From positions 124,001-188,000 of the forward strand of contig NZ_BDBB01000018.1 in NCBI RefSeq assembly GCF_001612765.1: a stretch of 64,000 bases of DNA. The letters are read 5' to 3'. This document shows positions 1-9,910 of the stretch, piece after piece. Under the pieces are notes generated by a model. The model searched no databases. It was not told where the DNA came from and saw nothing but the letters and a program-made list of their open reading frames with translations. Position numbers and translations under genes: made by a program. The stretch comes from Nocardia arthritidis NBRC 100137. Lineage in GTDB: Bacteria; Actinomycetota; Actinomycetes; Mycobacteriales; Mycobacteriaceae. How positions within the stretch are numbered: the stretch's first letter is position 1; the number at the start of each line of letters is the position of its first letter.

Positions 1-555
1 GTGCTCGCGGGCGCCGCGGTCACCGCGTTCCTGCAGGCGATGACGAACGCCGTCGTGCTGTTCGACGCAGCGGCGCTGGACAGCTACCGGTTCTGGGTGA
101 TCGGCACGGTCGCCGGCCGCGACGCCGCGGTGTTCTGGCAGGTGCTGCCGTTCCTGGCGGCGGGCATGCTGCTGGCGGTGCTGGCAGCGCCGGGACTGAA
201 TGTCCTCGGCCTGGGCGACGAGGTCGCGCGCGGACTCGGCGTGCACGTCGGCCGCAGCCGGGCGCTCGGACTCGCGTCGGTCGTGCTGCTGACGGGCGCG
301 ACGACGGCGGCGGTCGGTCCGATCGCCTTCCTCGGCCTGGTCGTCCCGCACCTGGCACGCGCGATCACCGGGCCGGACAATCGCTGGCTGATCCCCTATT
401 CCGGGCTGTTCGGCGCGTTGCTGCTACTGAGCGCCGACGTGGCGGGTCGTCTGGTGGCCCGGCCGGGCGAGCTGGAGGTCGGGGTGATGCTGGCCGTGGT
501 CGGTGTGCCGTTCTTCCTCGCGTTCGTGCGTCGGCGGAAGCTGGTGAGTCTGTGA
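1..555 (+). CDS. FecCD-family iron-siderophore ABC permease, C-terminal part (truncated by window edge)
   Basis: Membrane permease subunit of a ferric-siderophore importer. Only the last 184 residues are visible and the true start lies upstream of the window. Hydrophobic segments alternate with the FecCD hallmarks: an ARGLGV coupling stretch near visible residues 76-81 and GPIAFLGLVVPHLAR at 106-120, which packs on the ATPase in BtuC-like transporters. The end overlaps the next permease by four bases, so two permeases and an ATPase form one translationally coupled operon. The substrate cannot be read here because the binding protein is not in the window. Confidence 0.92.
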   Translation: MLAGAAVTAFLQAMTNAVVLFDAAALDSYRFWVIGTVAGRDAAVFWQVLPFLAAGMLLAVLAAPGLNVLGLGDEVARGLGVHVGRSRALGLASVVLLTGATTAAVGPIAFLGLVVPHLARAITGPDNRWLIPYSGLFGALLLLSADVAGRLVARPGELEVGVMLAVVGVPFFLAFVRRRKLVSL

Positions 556-1643
556 CGATCTCGCCGCGAACCACGAGCGTACGACCCGCACTGCGCGTCG
601 GCCCGGTGTCGGCGGTGCTGCGACCGCGGATGATGCTGATCGTCGCGGTCCTGATCGCGCTGGCGCTCGGACTCTTCTGCCTGGAGATCGCGGTGGGCGA
701 ATCCCATCTGCCGCTCGGGCGGGTACTGGACGTGCTCACCGGCGGCGGCTCCAGAGCACAGCGGTTCATCGTGCTCGAATCGCGGCTGCCGCGCGCGCTC
801 ACCGCGCTCGTGGTCGGCCTCGCGCTCGGGCTCGCGGGCGCGATCACCCAGTCCGTCCTGCACAATCCGCTGGCCGCGCCGGACATGCTCGGCATCACCT
901 CGGGCGCGAGCCTGGGGGCGGTCGCCGTGCTGGTCGGCACCGGCGGCGCGAGCACCGGACCGGCCGCTTCGGTCGGTGCGCCGCTGGCTGCACTGGCGGG
1001 CGGACTGCTCACCGCCGCCGCCGTCTACCTGCTCGCCTGGGGCCGCACCGCCACCGGCGGGTACGGCGCCACCGGACTGCGGCTGGTGCTGATCGGCGTC
1101 GGGATGAACGCCCTGCTGACGGCGGGGATCAGCTGGCTGCTCACCCGCGCGAGCCTGGGGGACGCCCAGCGCGCGCAGCTGTGGCTGAACGGATCGCTCA
1201 ACGCGGCCGACTCCGCGCACCTGGCGCCCGCCGCGATCTCCGCGGGCGCCGTCGCGGTCGTCGGGCTCGCCTCCGCCCGCACCCTCGCCGCGTTGCGCCT
1301 CGGCTCGGACACCACGCGTGCACTGGGAGTACGCATCCAGACCCAGCAGGCCATCCTGATCGGGGCGGCCGTGGTGGCCGCCTCGGTGGCGACCGCCGCC
1401 GTCGGGCCGGTCGGCTTCGTCGCCCTCGCGGCGCCGCAGATCGCACGCCGCCTGCTGCGCACCCCGGGCGAACCGCTCGTCGGCTCCGCCGTCGTCGGCG
1501 CCATCCTGGTGGTCGGCGCGGATGTCGCCTCGCGCACGCTGTTTCCGGTCGAGCTGCCTGTCGGCGTCGTAACCGCGGCATTCGGCGGACCGTTCCTGCT
1601 GTACCTGCTCGTGCGTATGAACCGGAAGGCGACGCTGTCATGA
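552..1643 (+). CDS. FecCD-family iron-siderophore ABC permease
   Basis: Second permease of the ferric-siderophore importer, 363 residues, a normal size for FecCD proteins with about ten membrane segments. The N-terminal 25 residues are cytoplasmic and basic. A TRALGVRI coupling motif and GPVGFVALAAPQIARR near the C-terminus match the upstream subunit, so the two probably form a heterodimer. The GTG start overlaps the upstream stop, and its own stop overlaps the ATPase start in an ATGA. Family assignment is firm; the substrate (heterobactin- or carboxymycobactin-like iron chelates) is inference. Confidence 0.95.
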   Translation: MTISPRTTSVRPALRVGPVSAVLRPRMMLIVAVLIALALGLFCLEIAVGESHLPLGRVLDVLTGGGSRAQRFIVLESRLPRALTALVVGLALGLAGAITQSVLHNPLAAPDMLGITSGASLGAVAVLVGTGGASTGPAASVGAPLAALAGGLLTAAAVYLLAWGRTATGGYGATGLRLVLIGVGMNALLTAGISWLLTRASLGDAQRAQLWLNGSLNAADSAHLAPAAISAGAVAVVGLASARTLAALRLGSDTTRALGVRIQTQQAILIGAAVVAASVATAAVGPVGFVALAAPQIARRLLRTPGEPLVGSAVVGAILVVGADVASRTLFPVELPVGVVTAAFGGPFLLYLLVRMNRKATLS

Positions 1644-2539
1644 CGATCGCAGACATCACCACCCCCGAGGTCACGGGGCGGGCGAGCGCTCCGGGGCACC
1701 GGCTCGGCGCCGAGGAGGTCACTCTCGGTTACGGCGACCGGGTGATCGTCGACGGGCTGAGCCTGACCATCACCCCTGGTGTGGTCACGACCGTCATCGG
1801 ACCCAACGGTTGCGGAAAGTCCACCCTGTTGCGTTCGCTGGGCCGTCTGCTGCGCCCCAGAGAAGGCCGAGTCATCTTGGACGGCAAGGCCATTTCGACG
1901 ATGAAGACCAAGGACGTCGCCCGCGTCGTCGGCATGCTGCCGCAGTCGCCGGTCGCGCCGGAAGGACTCACCGTCGCCGATCTGGTCGCCCGCGGACGCC
2001 ATCCGCACCAATCCTGGTTCCGGCAATGGTCGGGGACGGACGAAACCGAGGTGACGACCGCGCTGGACCGAACCGGGATCGCCGACCTCGCCGACCGCGC
2101 GCTCGACGAGTTGTCCGGCGGGCAGCGGCAACGCGCCTGGATCTCGATGGCGCTGGCCCAGGGCACCGACATCCTGCTGCTCGACGAGCCGACCACCTAT
2201 CTGGATCTGGCGCACTCCATCGAGGTGCTCGACCTGGTGGACCGGTTGCACGCCGATCTCGGGCGCACCGTCGTCATGGTGTTGCACGATCTCAATCTCG
2301 CGATCCGCTACAGCGACCAGTTGGTCGTGATGCGCGACGGGCGCGTCGTCGCCGCGGGCGCACCGGGCGAGGTGATATCGGTCGAGCTGCTGCGCGCCGT
2401 GTTCGATCTGGACGCCACGGTGCTCGAGGACCCGGTGTCGGGCCGACCGATGATCGTGCCGATCGGGGCGCGGCATGTCCGCGGAAAGGTCGGCGGACCC
2501 GCCGATACGGGGGCCGAATCGGCGCCCTATGAGAAATGA
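1640..2539 (+). CDS. Iron-siderophore ABC transporter ATP-binding protein (FecE/FepC type)
   Basis: Cytoplasmic ATPase powering the two upstream FecCD permeases, 299 residues. Walker A GPNGCGKST at residues 54-62, signature LSGGQ at 158-162, Walker B ILLLDEPT at 178-185 and the switch histidine in VLHDLN are intact. The ATG start in the ATGA overlap with the preceding stop fits translational coupling. Last gene of the import operon; the next gene has its own promoter. Any IdeR/DtxR-type iron control would act upstream of the window. Confidence 0.95.
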   Translation: MTIADITTPEVTGRASAPGHRLGAEEVTLGYGDRVIVDGLSLTITPGVVTTVIGPNGCGKSTLLRSLGRLLRPREGRVILDGKAISTMKTKDVARVVGMLPQSPVAPEGLTVADLVARGRHPHQSWFRQWSGTDETEVTTALDRTGIADLADRALDELSGGQRQRAWISMALAQGTDILLLDEPTTYLDLAHSIEVLDLVDRLHADLGRTVVMVLHDLNLAIRYSDQLVVMRDGRVVAAGAPGEVISVELLRAVFDLDATVLEDPVSGRPMIVPIGARHVRGKVGGPADTGAESAPYEK

Positions 2540-2559
2540 CACACCGGCTATTTCATGGT

Positions 2560-2576
2560 TACGACATCCTGTAGTA
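2560..2576. promoter_or_regulatory. BlaI-type operator
   Basis: Near-perfect inverted repeat TACGACA-TCC-TGTAGTA (one mismatch) in the -35 region of the BlaI-family gene. The TACxACA/TGTAGTA half sites resemble operators of BlaI/MecI repressors, suggesting autoregulation. The match rests on recalled consensus. Confidence 0.6.
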
Positions 2577-2598
2577 CGCATCGGCGTCGTTGAGTACC

Positions 2599-2604
2599 TA
2601 AAAT
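2599..2604 (+). promoter_or_regulatory. -10 element of a leaderless promoter for the BlaI-type gene
   Basis: TAAAAT ends six bases before the ATG at 2611, so transcription should begin at or next to the start codon. No ribosome-binding site lies between, which fits a leaderless message. Confidence 0.5.
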
Positions 2605-2610
2605 TGTGGA

Positions 2611-3009
2611 ATGGCAGGTCTTGGTGAACTCGAGAAAGCGGTCATGGACCAGTTGTGGTCGGCCGACGAACCACAAACGGTCCGGCAGGTGCACGAGGCG
2701 CTCGCCGCACGCCGTGAACTCGCGTACACCACGGTGATGACCGTGCTGCAACGCCTCGCGAAGAAGAACCTCGTGGTGCAGCGGCGCGACGACCGCGCAC
2801 ACCGGTACGCGCCCGTGCACACCCGGGACGAACTCGTGGCCAGTCTGATGGTCGACGCCCTACAGCAGGCCGACGCGGCGGGCAGCCGCGCAGCCGCGCT
2901 GGTGCACTTCGTGGAGCAGGTCGGCAAGGACGAGGCTGCCGCCTTGCGCGAAGCACTCGCTAAGCTCGAAGCTACCGAGGACGAGGATTCGGCGTCGCCG
3001 CCGCAGTAG
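2611..3009 (+). CDS. BlaI/MecI/CopY-family transcriptional repressor
   Basis: Winged-helix repressor of 132 residues, normal for the family. The N-terminal two thirds is the DNA-binding domain, with the family-typical LGELEKAVMDQLWS and YTTVMTVLQRLAKKNLV stretches; the C-terminal helix should dimerise. It is followed 43 bases on by an M56 membrane metallopeptidase, the classic BlaI-BlaR1 pair in which the peptidase triggers repressor loss. Known counterparts are Rv1846c/Rv1845c of M. tuberculosis, where BlaI controls beta-lactamase and ATP synthase genes. No beta-lactamase gene is in this window. Confidence 0.92.
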   Translation: MAGLGELEKAVMDQLWSADEPQTVRQVHEALAARRELAYTTVMTVLQRLAKKNLVVQRRDDRAHRYAPVHTRDELVASLMVDALQQADAAGSRAAALVHFVEQVGKDEAAALREALAKLEATEDEDSASPPQ

Positions 3010-3052
3010 ACTCCTCGGGCGCCCTGGCCCCACAACGCAGTGAGCTGAGTCG

Positions 3053-3991
3053 ATGAACGCAACCGCGCCGGTCTTCGCCGGACTCGCATTGCTTCTCGCG
3101 GGGCCTGCCCCGGCCCTGCTCAGCCGGGCGACCTGGACATACCGGACGCCCCGCGCCGCGCTGGTGCTCTGGCAGGCCATCGCGCTCGCCGCCGTGCTCA
3201 GTGCCTTCGGCTCCGGGCTGGCCATCGCCGCCGAGCTGCTCGTACCCGGTCCCGACGGCCGCCCGACCACCGCGCCGACCCGGGAGATCGACGCGCTCGG
3301 CCTGCCGCTGTGGCTGGCCTACGTGTTCGTCTTCGCGCTCACCCTGCTGGTCGGCGCCCGGCTGATCTACGCGGTCATCCGGGTCGGCGTGCACACCCGC
3401 AGGCGGCGGGCGCGCCACCGCATGCTCGTGGATCTGCTGGACCAGAGCGGGCCGCACCGGCGCGCGGCCGACATCCGGGTGCTGGCCGCGCCCGAGCCCA
3501 TCGCCTACTGCCTGCCCGGTCTGCGCCAGCGCGTCGTGCTCAGCGAAGGCACCCTGACCAATCTCGCCGACGCCGAGGTCACCGCCATCGTCAGCCACGA
3601 ACGCTCGCACCTGCGGGCCAGGCACGATCTCGTGCTGGAGGCGTTCACGGCGGTGCACGAGGCATTTCCGAGAGTGGTGCGCAGCAAGGCCGCGCTCGGC
3701 TCGGTCAAATTGCTCATCGAACTGCTCGCCGACGACTCGGCGGTCAAGGTCACCGGCCCGAAGCCGCTGGCCCGCGCGCTCGTCGCGTGTGCGAAATCCA
3801 CCGCGCCGCAGGGCGCGCTCGCCGCGGGCGGTCCCACCACGCTCATCCGTATCCAGCGACTCAGCGAGCGGATCGGTGACATCCGCATCGCCACGGCCGC
3901 CTATCTCGGCTCGGCCGCAATCCTGGTGGTGCCCACCCAGGCCGTGGCCGTACCCTGGCTCGTGGAACTGAGCCGCCTGTTCCACGGCTGA
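3053..3991 (+). CDS. M56-family membrane metallopeptidase (BlaR1-like)
   Basis: Membrane zinc peptidase of 312 residues. Membrane segments lie near residues 5-25, 38-62, 85-112 and close to the C-terminus. The zinc site H182-E-R-S-H186 is intact and a downstream LADDSAVK helix matches the family. There is no extracellular penicillin-binding sensor domain as in staphylococcal BlaR1, so the inducing signal must be sensed differently. It probably inactivates the BlaI repressor encoded just upstream. Counterpart of Rv1845c by sequence type and gene order. Confidence 0.88.
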   Translation: MNATAPVFAGLALLLAGPAPALLSRATWTYRTPRAALVLWQAIALAAVLSAFGSGLAIAAELLVPGPDGRPTTAPTREIDALGLPLWLAYVFVFALTLLVGARLIYAVIRVGVHTRRRRARHRMLVDLLDQSGPHRRAADIRVLAAPEPIAYCLPGLRQRVVLSEGTLTNLADAEVTAIVSHERSHLRARHDLVLEAFTAVHEAFPRVVRSKAALGSVKLLIELLADDSAVKVTGPKPLARALVACAKSTAPQGALAAGGPTTLIRIQRLSERIGDIRIATAAYLGSAAILVVPTQAVAVPWLVELSRLFHG

Positions 3992-4003
3992 CTCCCCGGC
4001 ACG

Positions 4004-4143
4004 TATTCTGGAGACTCGGTCCGCCTCCGGTCGGCCGCACCTCTCGCTCCACCCGGCGCGCGTCATAGCCCGCGCCCCGCGCGGTGAACCGCATCGTGCA
4101 CCGCTCTTCACCCCACCGAACAGCGCGTTCCGCTGGAACGCGC
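4004..4143 (+). promoter_or_regulatory. Promoter and structured leader of the DEAD-box helicase gene
   Basis: A -10-like TATTCT at 4004-4009 would give a leader of about 155 bases. Near its end a perfect nine-base-pair hairpin (GCGCGTTCC, loop GCT, GGAACGCGC; 4123-4143) sits 26 bases before the GTG start. Long structured leaders are common on RNA helicase genes and can mediate cold or autogenous control; function here is inference. Confidence 0.4.
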
Positions 4144-4169
4144 CGTGCGACGAAAGGCACATCCACCTC

Positions 4170-5771
4170 GTGACCCCCTCGACCACCGTCGCCGTGGCGC
4201 CCACCGCGACCTTCGCGGAACTGGGCCTGCCCGCCGTGCTCATACAGGCACTGCGACGCGACGGCATCGAGACGCCGTTCCCGATCCAGGCCGCCACGGC
4301 GCCGGACGTCCTGGCAGGCAAGGACGTACTCGGCCGAGGGCCGACCGGTTCCGGAAAGACCTTGGCCTTCGGGCTCCCGATGCTCGCCCGCCTGATGGGC
4401 GCTTCGGCCAAGCCGGGCCGCCCGCGCGGACTCGTGCTGGTGCCGACCCGCGAACTGGCCGCGCAGATCGAGCGAGCGCTCGACGAACCGGCGCTCGCGC
4501 TCGGCCTGCGGGTGGCCTCGGTGGTCGGCGGCGCCCCGATCAAGCGCCAAGCCGATCGGCTCGCCCGCGGCGTCGACCTGCTCATCGCCACGCCGGGGCG
4601 ACTCGCCGACCTCATCGGCCAAGGGTCCGCCGACCTGTCCGAGGTGCTGATCACCGCCCTGGACGAGGCCGACCACATGGCCGACATGGGCTTCCTGCCG
4701 CAGGTGACCAAGCTGCTGGACCGCACGCCGCGCGACGGCCAGCGCCTGCTGTTTTCCGCCACGCTGGACGGAGAAGTGGACAAACTGGTCAAGCGTTACC
4801 TGCGCGCCCCCGTCACGCACTCCACCGCGCCGCCGTCGGCGGCGGTCAGCACGATGTCGCACCATCTGCTGTACGTCGGTGACAAAGTGGCCAAACGGAC
4901 GGTCGCCACCGAGATCGCCGCCCGCGACGGGCTGACCATCATGTTCGTCCGCACCAAGCACGGCGCCGACCGGCTCGCCAAGCAGCTGCGCGGCGCGGGC
5001 ATCCCCGCGGGCGTGCTGCATGGCGGCAAGGCGCAGAACAACCGCACCCGCACCCTCGCCGCGTTCGCCGACGGTTCGGTGCCGGTACTGGTCACCACCG
5101 ACGTCGCCGCGCGCGGGATCCACGTCGACGGGATCTCCCTCGTCGTGCACGTCGATCCGCCGCCGGAGCCGAAGGCCTACCTGCACCGGGCCGGGCGCAC
5201 CGCCCGCGCGGGCGAGGACGGGGTGGTCGTCACGCTGGTGATGGACGAAGAGCGCCGCGACGTCGAGACGATGGCCCGCAAGGCGGGCGTCGAGGTCGAC
5301 GGGGTCGCGGTCCGGCCGGGCGACCGCACGCTGATCGAGATCACCGGCGCCCGTCGGCCATCCGGTATTCCGGTCGCGGCGGCGGCCGCGCCCGTGGCCG
5401 CCCCTGCCGCGGCCTCCGCGAAACCCGCTCGGCGCAAGCCGGGCAGGCGCGGTGAGCAGACGGCGGCCGGTGGCCGTGGCGCGGGTTCGGCGAAGCAAGC
5501 CGGGAGCCGGTCGGCCGCTGGAGCAGGGCGTGGCGGCGAATCGGTCACCGCGCCTACGCGACACCGAGGCAACGGGAAAGTCGCCGCGAGCAATCCGGCC
5601 GGACGCGGCGCGGGTTCGGCCACGGGCGCGCCGATTCGCAAATCGGTCGCGACCGGCGGGCACCCCGGCCGCGCCGCAGCTTCCACGGCTGGCGACACGC
5701 CGGGCCGGGCCCGGCGACGCGCCGTGCGTACGCAGCAGCCCGCGTCTCGGGGCAATCGCACAGCAAACTAA
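4170..5771 (+). CDS. DEAD-box ATP-dependent RNA helicase with basic low-complexity tail
   Basis: RNA helicase of 533 residues. Q motif ends at Q40, motif I GPTGSGKT 57-64, Ia PTREL 92-96, TPGR 141-144, DEAD 165-168, SAT 196-198, and an HRAGRTARAG motif VI in the second RecA domain. From about residue 395 the tail is Ala/Gly/Arg/Lys-rich without a recognisable domain, typical of actinobacterial RhlE-like helicases and likely to bind RNA. Role: RNA duplex unwinding in ribosome assembly or mRNA decay, often cold-related. The GTG start is chosen because the Q motif follows directly. Confidence 0.93.
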   Translation: MTPSTTVAVAPTATFAELGLPAVLIQALRRDGIETPFPIQAATAPDVLAGKDVLGRGPTGSGKTLAFGLPMLARLMGASAKPGRPRGLVLVPTRELAAQIERALDEPALALGLRVASVVGGAPIKRQADRLARGVDLLIATPGRLADLIGQGSADLSEVLITALDEADHMADMGFLPQVTKLLDRTPRDGQRLLFSATLDGEVDKLVKRYLRAPVTHSTAPPSAAVSTMSHHLLYVGDKVAKRTVATEIAARDGLTIMFVRTKHGADRLAKQLRGAGIPAGVLHGGKAQNNRTRTLAAFADGSVPVLVTTDVAARGIHVDGISLVVHVDPPPEPKAYLHRAGRTARAGEDGVVVTLVMDEERRDVETMARKAGVEVDGVAVRPGDRTLIEITGARRPSGIPVAAAAAPVAAPAAASAKPARRKPGRRGEQTAAGGRGAGSAKQAGSRSAAGAGRGGESVTAPTRHRGNGKVAASNPAGRGAGSATGAPIRKSVATGGHPGRAAASTAGDTPGRARRRAVRTQQPASRGNRTAN

Positions 5772-5775
5772 TACC

Positions 5776-6621
5776 GTGTCGACTCATCCGGCAGCCGCCA
5801 TCCTCTGCGCGCTGCTCGCCGCTCTGTTGTTCGCGGTCGCCGCGGTCGCGCAGCAGAGCGCGGCGGCCGCGGTACCGGAGAGCGATGCACTGATCCGCTC
5901 GCTGCTGCGGAGCCCCCGCTGGTGGGGCGGCGTCGTCGGCGACGCGGGCGGATACGCCATGCAGGTCGCCGCGCTCGCCCTCGGCGCGGTCCTGCTGGTG
6001 CAGCCGATCCTGGTGAGCATGCTGGTGTTCGCGTTGCCGCTGTCCGCCCGGCTCAATCATCGCCGCGTGGCGCCTCGTACCTGGGCCACCGCCCTCGCGC
6101 TCACCGCCGCGCTGGCCTGTTTCCTGCTCGTCGGCGATCCCGCCGAAGGCAACACCGACGCGCCGCTGCACGAGTGGCTTGTGCCGTTGGGCCTGCTGGT
6201 CGGCTTGATCGCCGCCGCCACCGCCGGTGGGATCGCCGCCCCCGAGCCGGCGTGGCGCGCGCTGCTGATCGGCGCCGCGAGCGGCGCGCTCTTCGGGCTG
6301 GCCGCCGCGCTCACCGAGTACGTCACCGGCCTGTTCGAACACGGCCTCGGAAGCGTACTGAGCGGCTGGCAGACCTGGGTGCTGATCGGGGCCGGCATCA
6401 CCGGCGTCTACCTGCAGCAGCGCGCCTTTCAAGCCGGACCGCTGGCCGCGTCACTGCCCGCCGTCACAGTCGTGGAGCCACTCGCCGCCGCGTTCATCGG
6501 CATCGCCGTGCTGGACGAGCGACTGCGGACGAACACCGTCGGCCTCGTCGTTACCGCAGGTGCGGTGCTCGTCATGGTCGCCGCGACGATCGCGCTCTCC
6601 CGCTCCCAAGCCACCGCCTGA
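5776..6621 (+). CDS. DMT-superfamily (EamA-like) membrane permease
   Basis: Integral membrane protein of 281 residues with about nine or ten hydrophobic helices and a C-terminal EamA-like half (LQQRAFQAGPLAASLPAVTV, then VVEPLAAAFIGIAVLDE). The GTG start four bases after the helicase stop places the first helix at residue 6; longer in-frame extensions run inside the helicase gene and lack hydrophobicity. Actinobacterial members are mostly uncharacterised exporters of small metabolites. The close spacing suggests co-transcription with the helicase, but no functional link is evident. Confidence 0.85.
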   Translation: MSTHPAAAILCALLAALLFAVAAVAQQSAAAAVPESDALIRSLLRSPRWWGGVVGDAGGYAMQVAALALGAVLLVQPILVSMLVFALPLSARLNHRRVAPRTWATALALTAALACFLLVGDPAEGNTDAPLHEWLVPLGLLVGLIAAATAGGIAAPEPAWRALLIGAASGALFGLAAALTEYVTGLFEHGLGSVLSGWQTWVLIGAGITGVYLQQRAFQAGPLAASLPAVTVVEPLAAAFIGIAVLDERLRTNTVGLVVTAGAVLVMVAATIALSRSQATA

Positions 6622-8283
<1,662 letters not shown>

Positions 8284-8308
8284 GCGCCGACACGCGCATC
8301 GCACCGGC

Positions 8309-8340
8309 ACCGGCCCACGCCGCTGCGCGCGTGGGCCGGT
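8309..8340 (+). terminator. Hairpin terminator after guaB1
   Basis: Perfect 12-base-pair stem (ACCGGCCCACGC / GCGTGGGCCGGT) with an eight-base loop, 25 bases after the guaB1 stop. There is no clear U-tract, as is usual in high-GC actinobacteria. Confidence 0.6.
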
Positions 8341-8527
8341 AGCATGGTGGTTGCCGGACATCGGCACCACGACACATTCGCGAAAGGATCCAGTTGTCAC
8401 CCGCGTCCGAGGGCGCCGCACAGGAGGGCTCCTCTACCGAGCCGGGTGACCGACCCGGCGTCCTCCTCCCCGCAGTAGTCCCATTCCGCCCAGGCCGTCT
8501 CGCAGCACCGTGCAGGTGGTGCTGACG

Positions 8528-9910
8528 ATGTCCATCGCGCTCACCGCGCTCAGCCTGATCGGGTTCATCGCACTCACCGCGGGCACGGCCCTGTTCGTCG
8601 CCGCGGAATTCTCCCTCACCGCGCTCGAGCGCAGCACCGTCGAGGCGCACGCCCGCACCGGCGACGTCCGCGCCCGCATGGTCCGCAAGGCACATCGCAC
8701 CCTGTCGTTCCAGCTGTCGGGGGCCCAGCTCGGGATCACCATCACCACGCTGATCACCGGGTACATCGCCGAGCCGGTCCTGGCCAGGCTGCTGCATCCG
8801 CTGTTCACCGCCGTCGGGCTGAGCGAAACCGCCGCGAGCGGTATCGCCCTGACGCTGGCGCTGATCCTGGCCACCTCGCTGTCGATGATCTACGGCGAGC
8901 TGGTGCCCAAGAACATCGCCATCGCCAAGTCACTGGGCACCGCCCGCGTCACGGCAGGCCCGATGATCGCGTTCTCGGTGGTGTTCAAGTGGATGATCCA
9001 TTTCCTCAACGGGACCGCCAACTGGGTCGTCCGCAGGCTCGGCGTCGAACCCGCCGAGGAGTTGCGCTCGGCCCGCTCGCCGCAGGAACTCGGCTCCCTG
9101 GTGCGCACCTCCGCCCTGCGCGGCGCGCTCGACCAGCCCACCGCCCAGGTGATGGACCGTTCCCTGCAGTTCGGCGAGCGCAGCGCCGAGGAACTGATGA
9201 CCCCACGGGTGAAGATCGAAGCATTGGACAAGGACGACACCATCGCCGACCTGATCGACGCGGCGGGCCGCACCGGTTACTCGCGCTTTCCGGTGATCGA
9301 CGGCGACCTGGACAACACCCTCGGCTTCGTGCACGTCAAGCAGGCCTTCACCCGCCCGGTGCACGCGCGCCGGACGATCCCCCTGCACCGGCTCGCCCAG
9401 CCGGTCCCGATCGTGCCCGCCAGCTTGGACGGCGACGAGGTGCTCGAACGCGTCCGTGCCGACGGCATGCAGGTCGCCCTCGTCGTGGACGAGTACGGCG
9501 GCACCGCGGGCATGGTCACCATGGAGGACATCATCGAGGAGATCCTCGGTGACGTCCGCGACGAGCACGACGAGGAGGAGCGCGACGTGCGGCGCGTCTC
9601 CGACGGCTGGGACTGCTCGGGCCTGCTGCGCATCGACGAGGTCTCCCGGGCCACCGGATACGACGCCCCCGAGGGCGAGTACGAGACGCTGGGCGGGCTC
9701 GTGCTGACCAGGCTCGGCCGCATCCCCGTGACGGGTGACGAGGTCGTGTTGCCGAATCCTCGCTCGCAGCAGTGGACGGCGGCCGACAGCCCCGACGCGG
9801 GCGGCTGGATCGCGCGGATAGAGCGCATGGACGGGCGGCGCATCGACCGGGTCCGGCTGACCCCGGTCGACGCCGACGCCATAGCGACCAAGGAGCACAG
9901 CCATGGGTGA
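8528..9910 (+). CDS. CNNM/CorC (hemolysin C-like) membrane protein with CBS pair
   Basis: 460 residues: an N-terminal DUF21/CNNM membrane domain with about four helices (FVAAEFSLTALERSTV signature), a CBS pair around residues 215-340 (EELMTPRVKIEALD; VVDEYGGTAGMVTMEDIIEEILGDVRDEHDEEE) and a C-terminal CorC/HlyC transporter-associated domain. Family members are implicated in magnesium or cobalt efflux; hemolysin is a legacy name. The ATG at 8528 is chosen because the protein then opens MSIALTALSLIGF like Rv1842c; a GTG at 8510 is possible. It overlaps its paralogue downstream, so the pair is probably translated together and may heterodimerise. Confidence 0.9.
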   Translation: MSIALTALSLIGFIALTAGTALFVAAEFSLTALERSTVEAHARTGDVRARMVRKAHRTLSFQLSGAQLGITITTLITGYIAEPVLARLLHPLFTAVGLSETAASGIALTLALILATSLSMIYGELVPKNIAIAKSLGTARVTAGPMIAFSVVFKWMIHFLNGTANWVVRRLGVEPAEELRSARSPQELGSLVRTSALRGALDQPTAQVMDRSLQFGERSAEELMTPRVKIEALDKDDTIADLIDAAGRTGYSRFPVIDGDLDNTLGFVHVKQAFTRPVHARRTIPLHRLAQPVPIVPASLDGDEVLERVRADGMQVALVVDEYGGTAGMVTMEDIIEEILGDVRDEHDEEERDVRRVSDGWDCSGLLRIDEVSRATGYDAPEGEYETLGGLVLTRLGRIPVTGDEVVLPNPRSQQWTAADSPDAGGWIARIERMDGRRIDRVRLTPVDADAIATKEHSHG

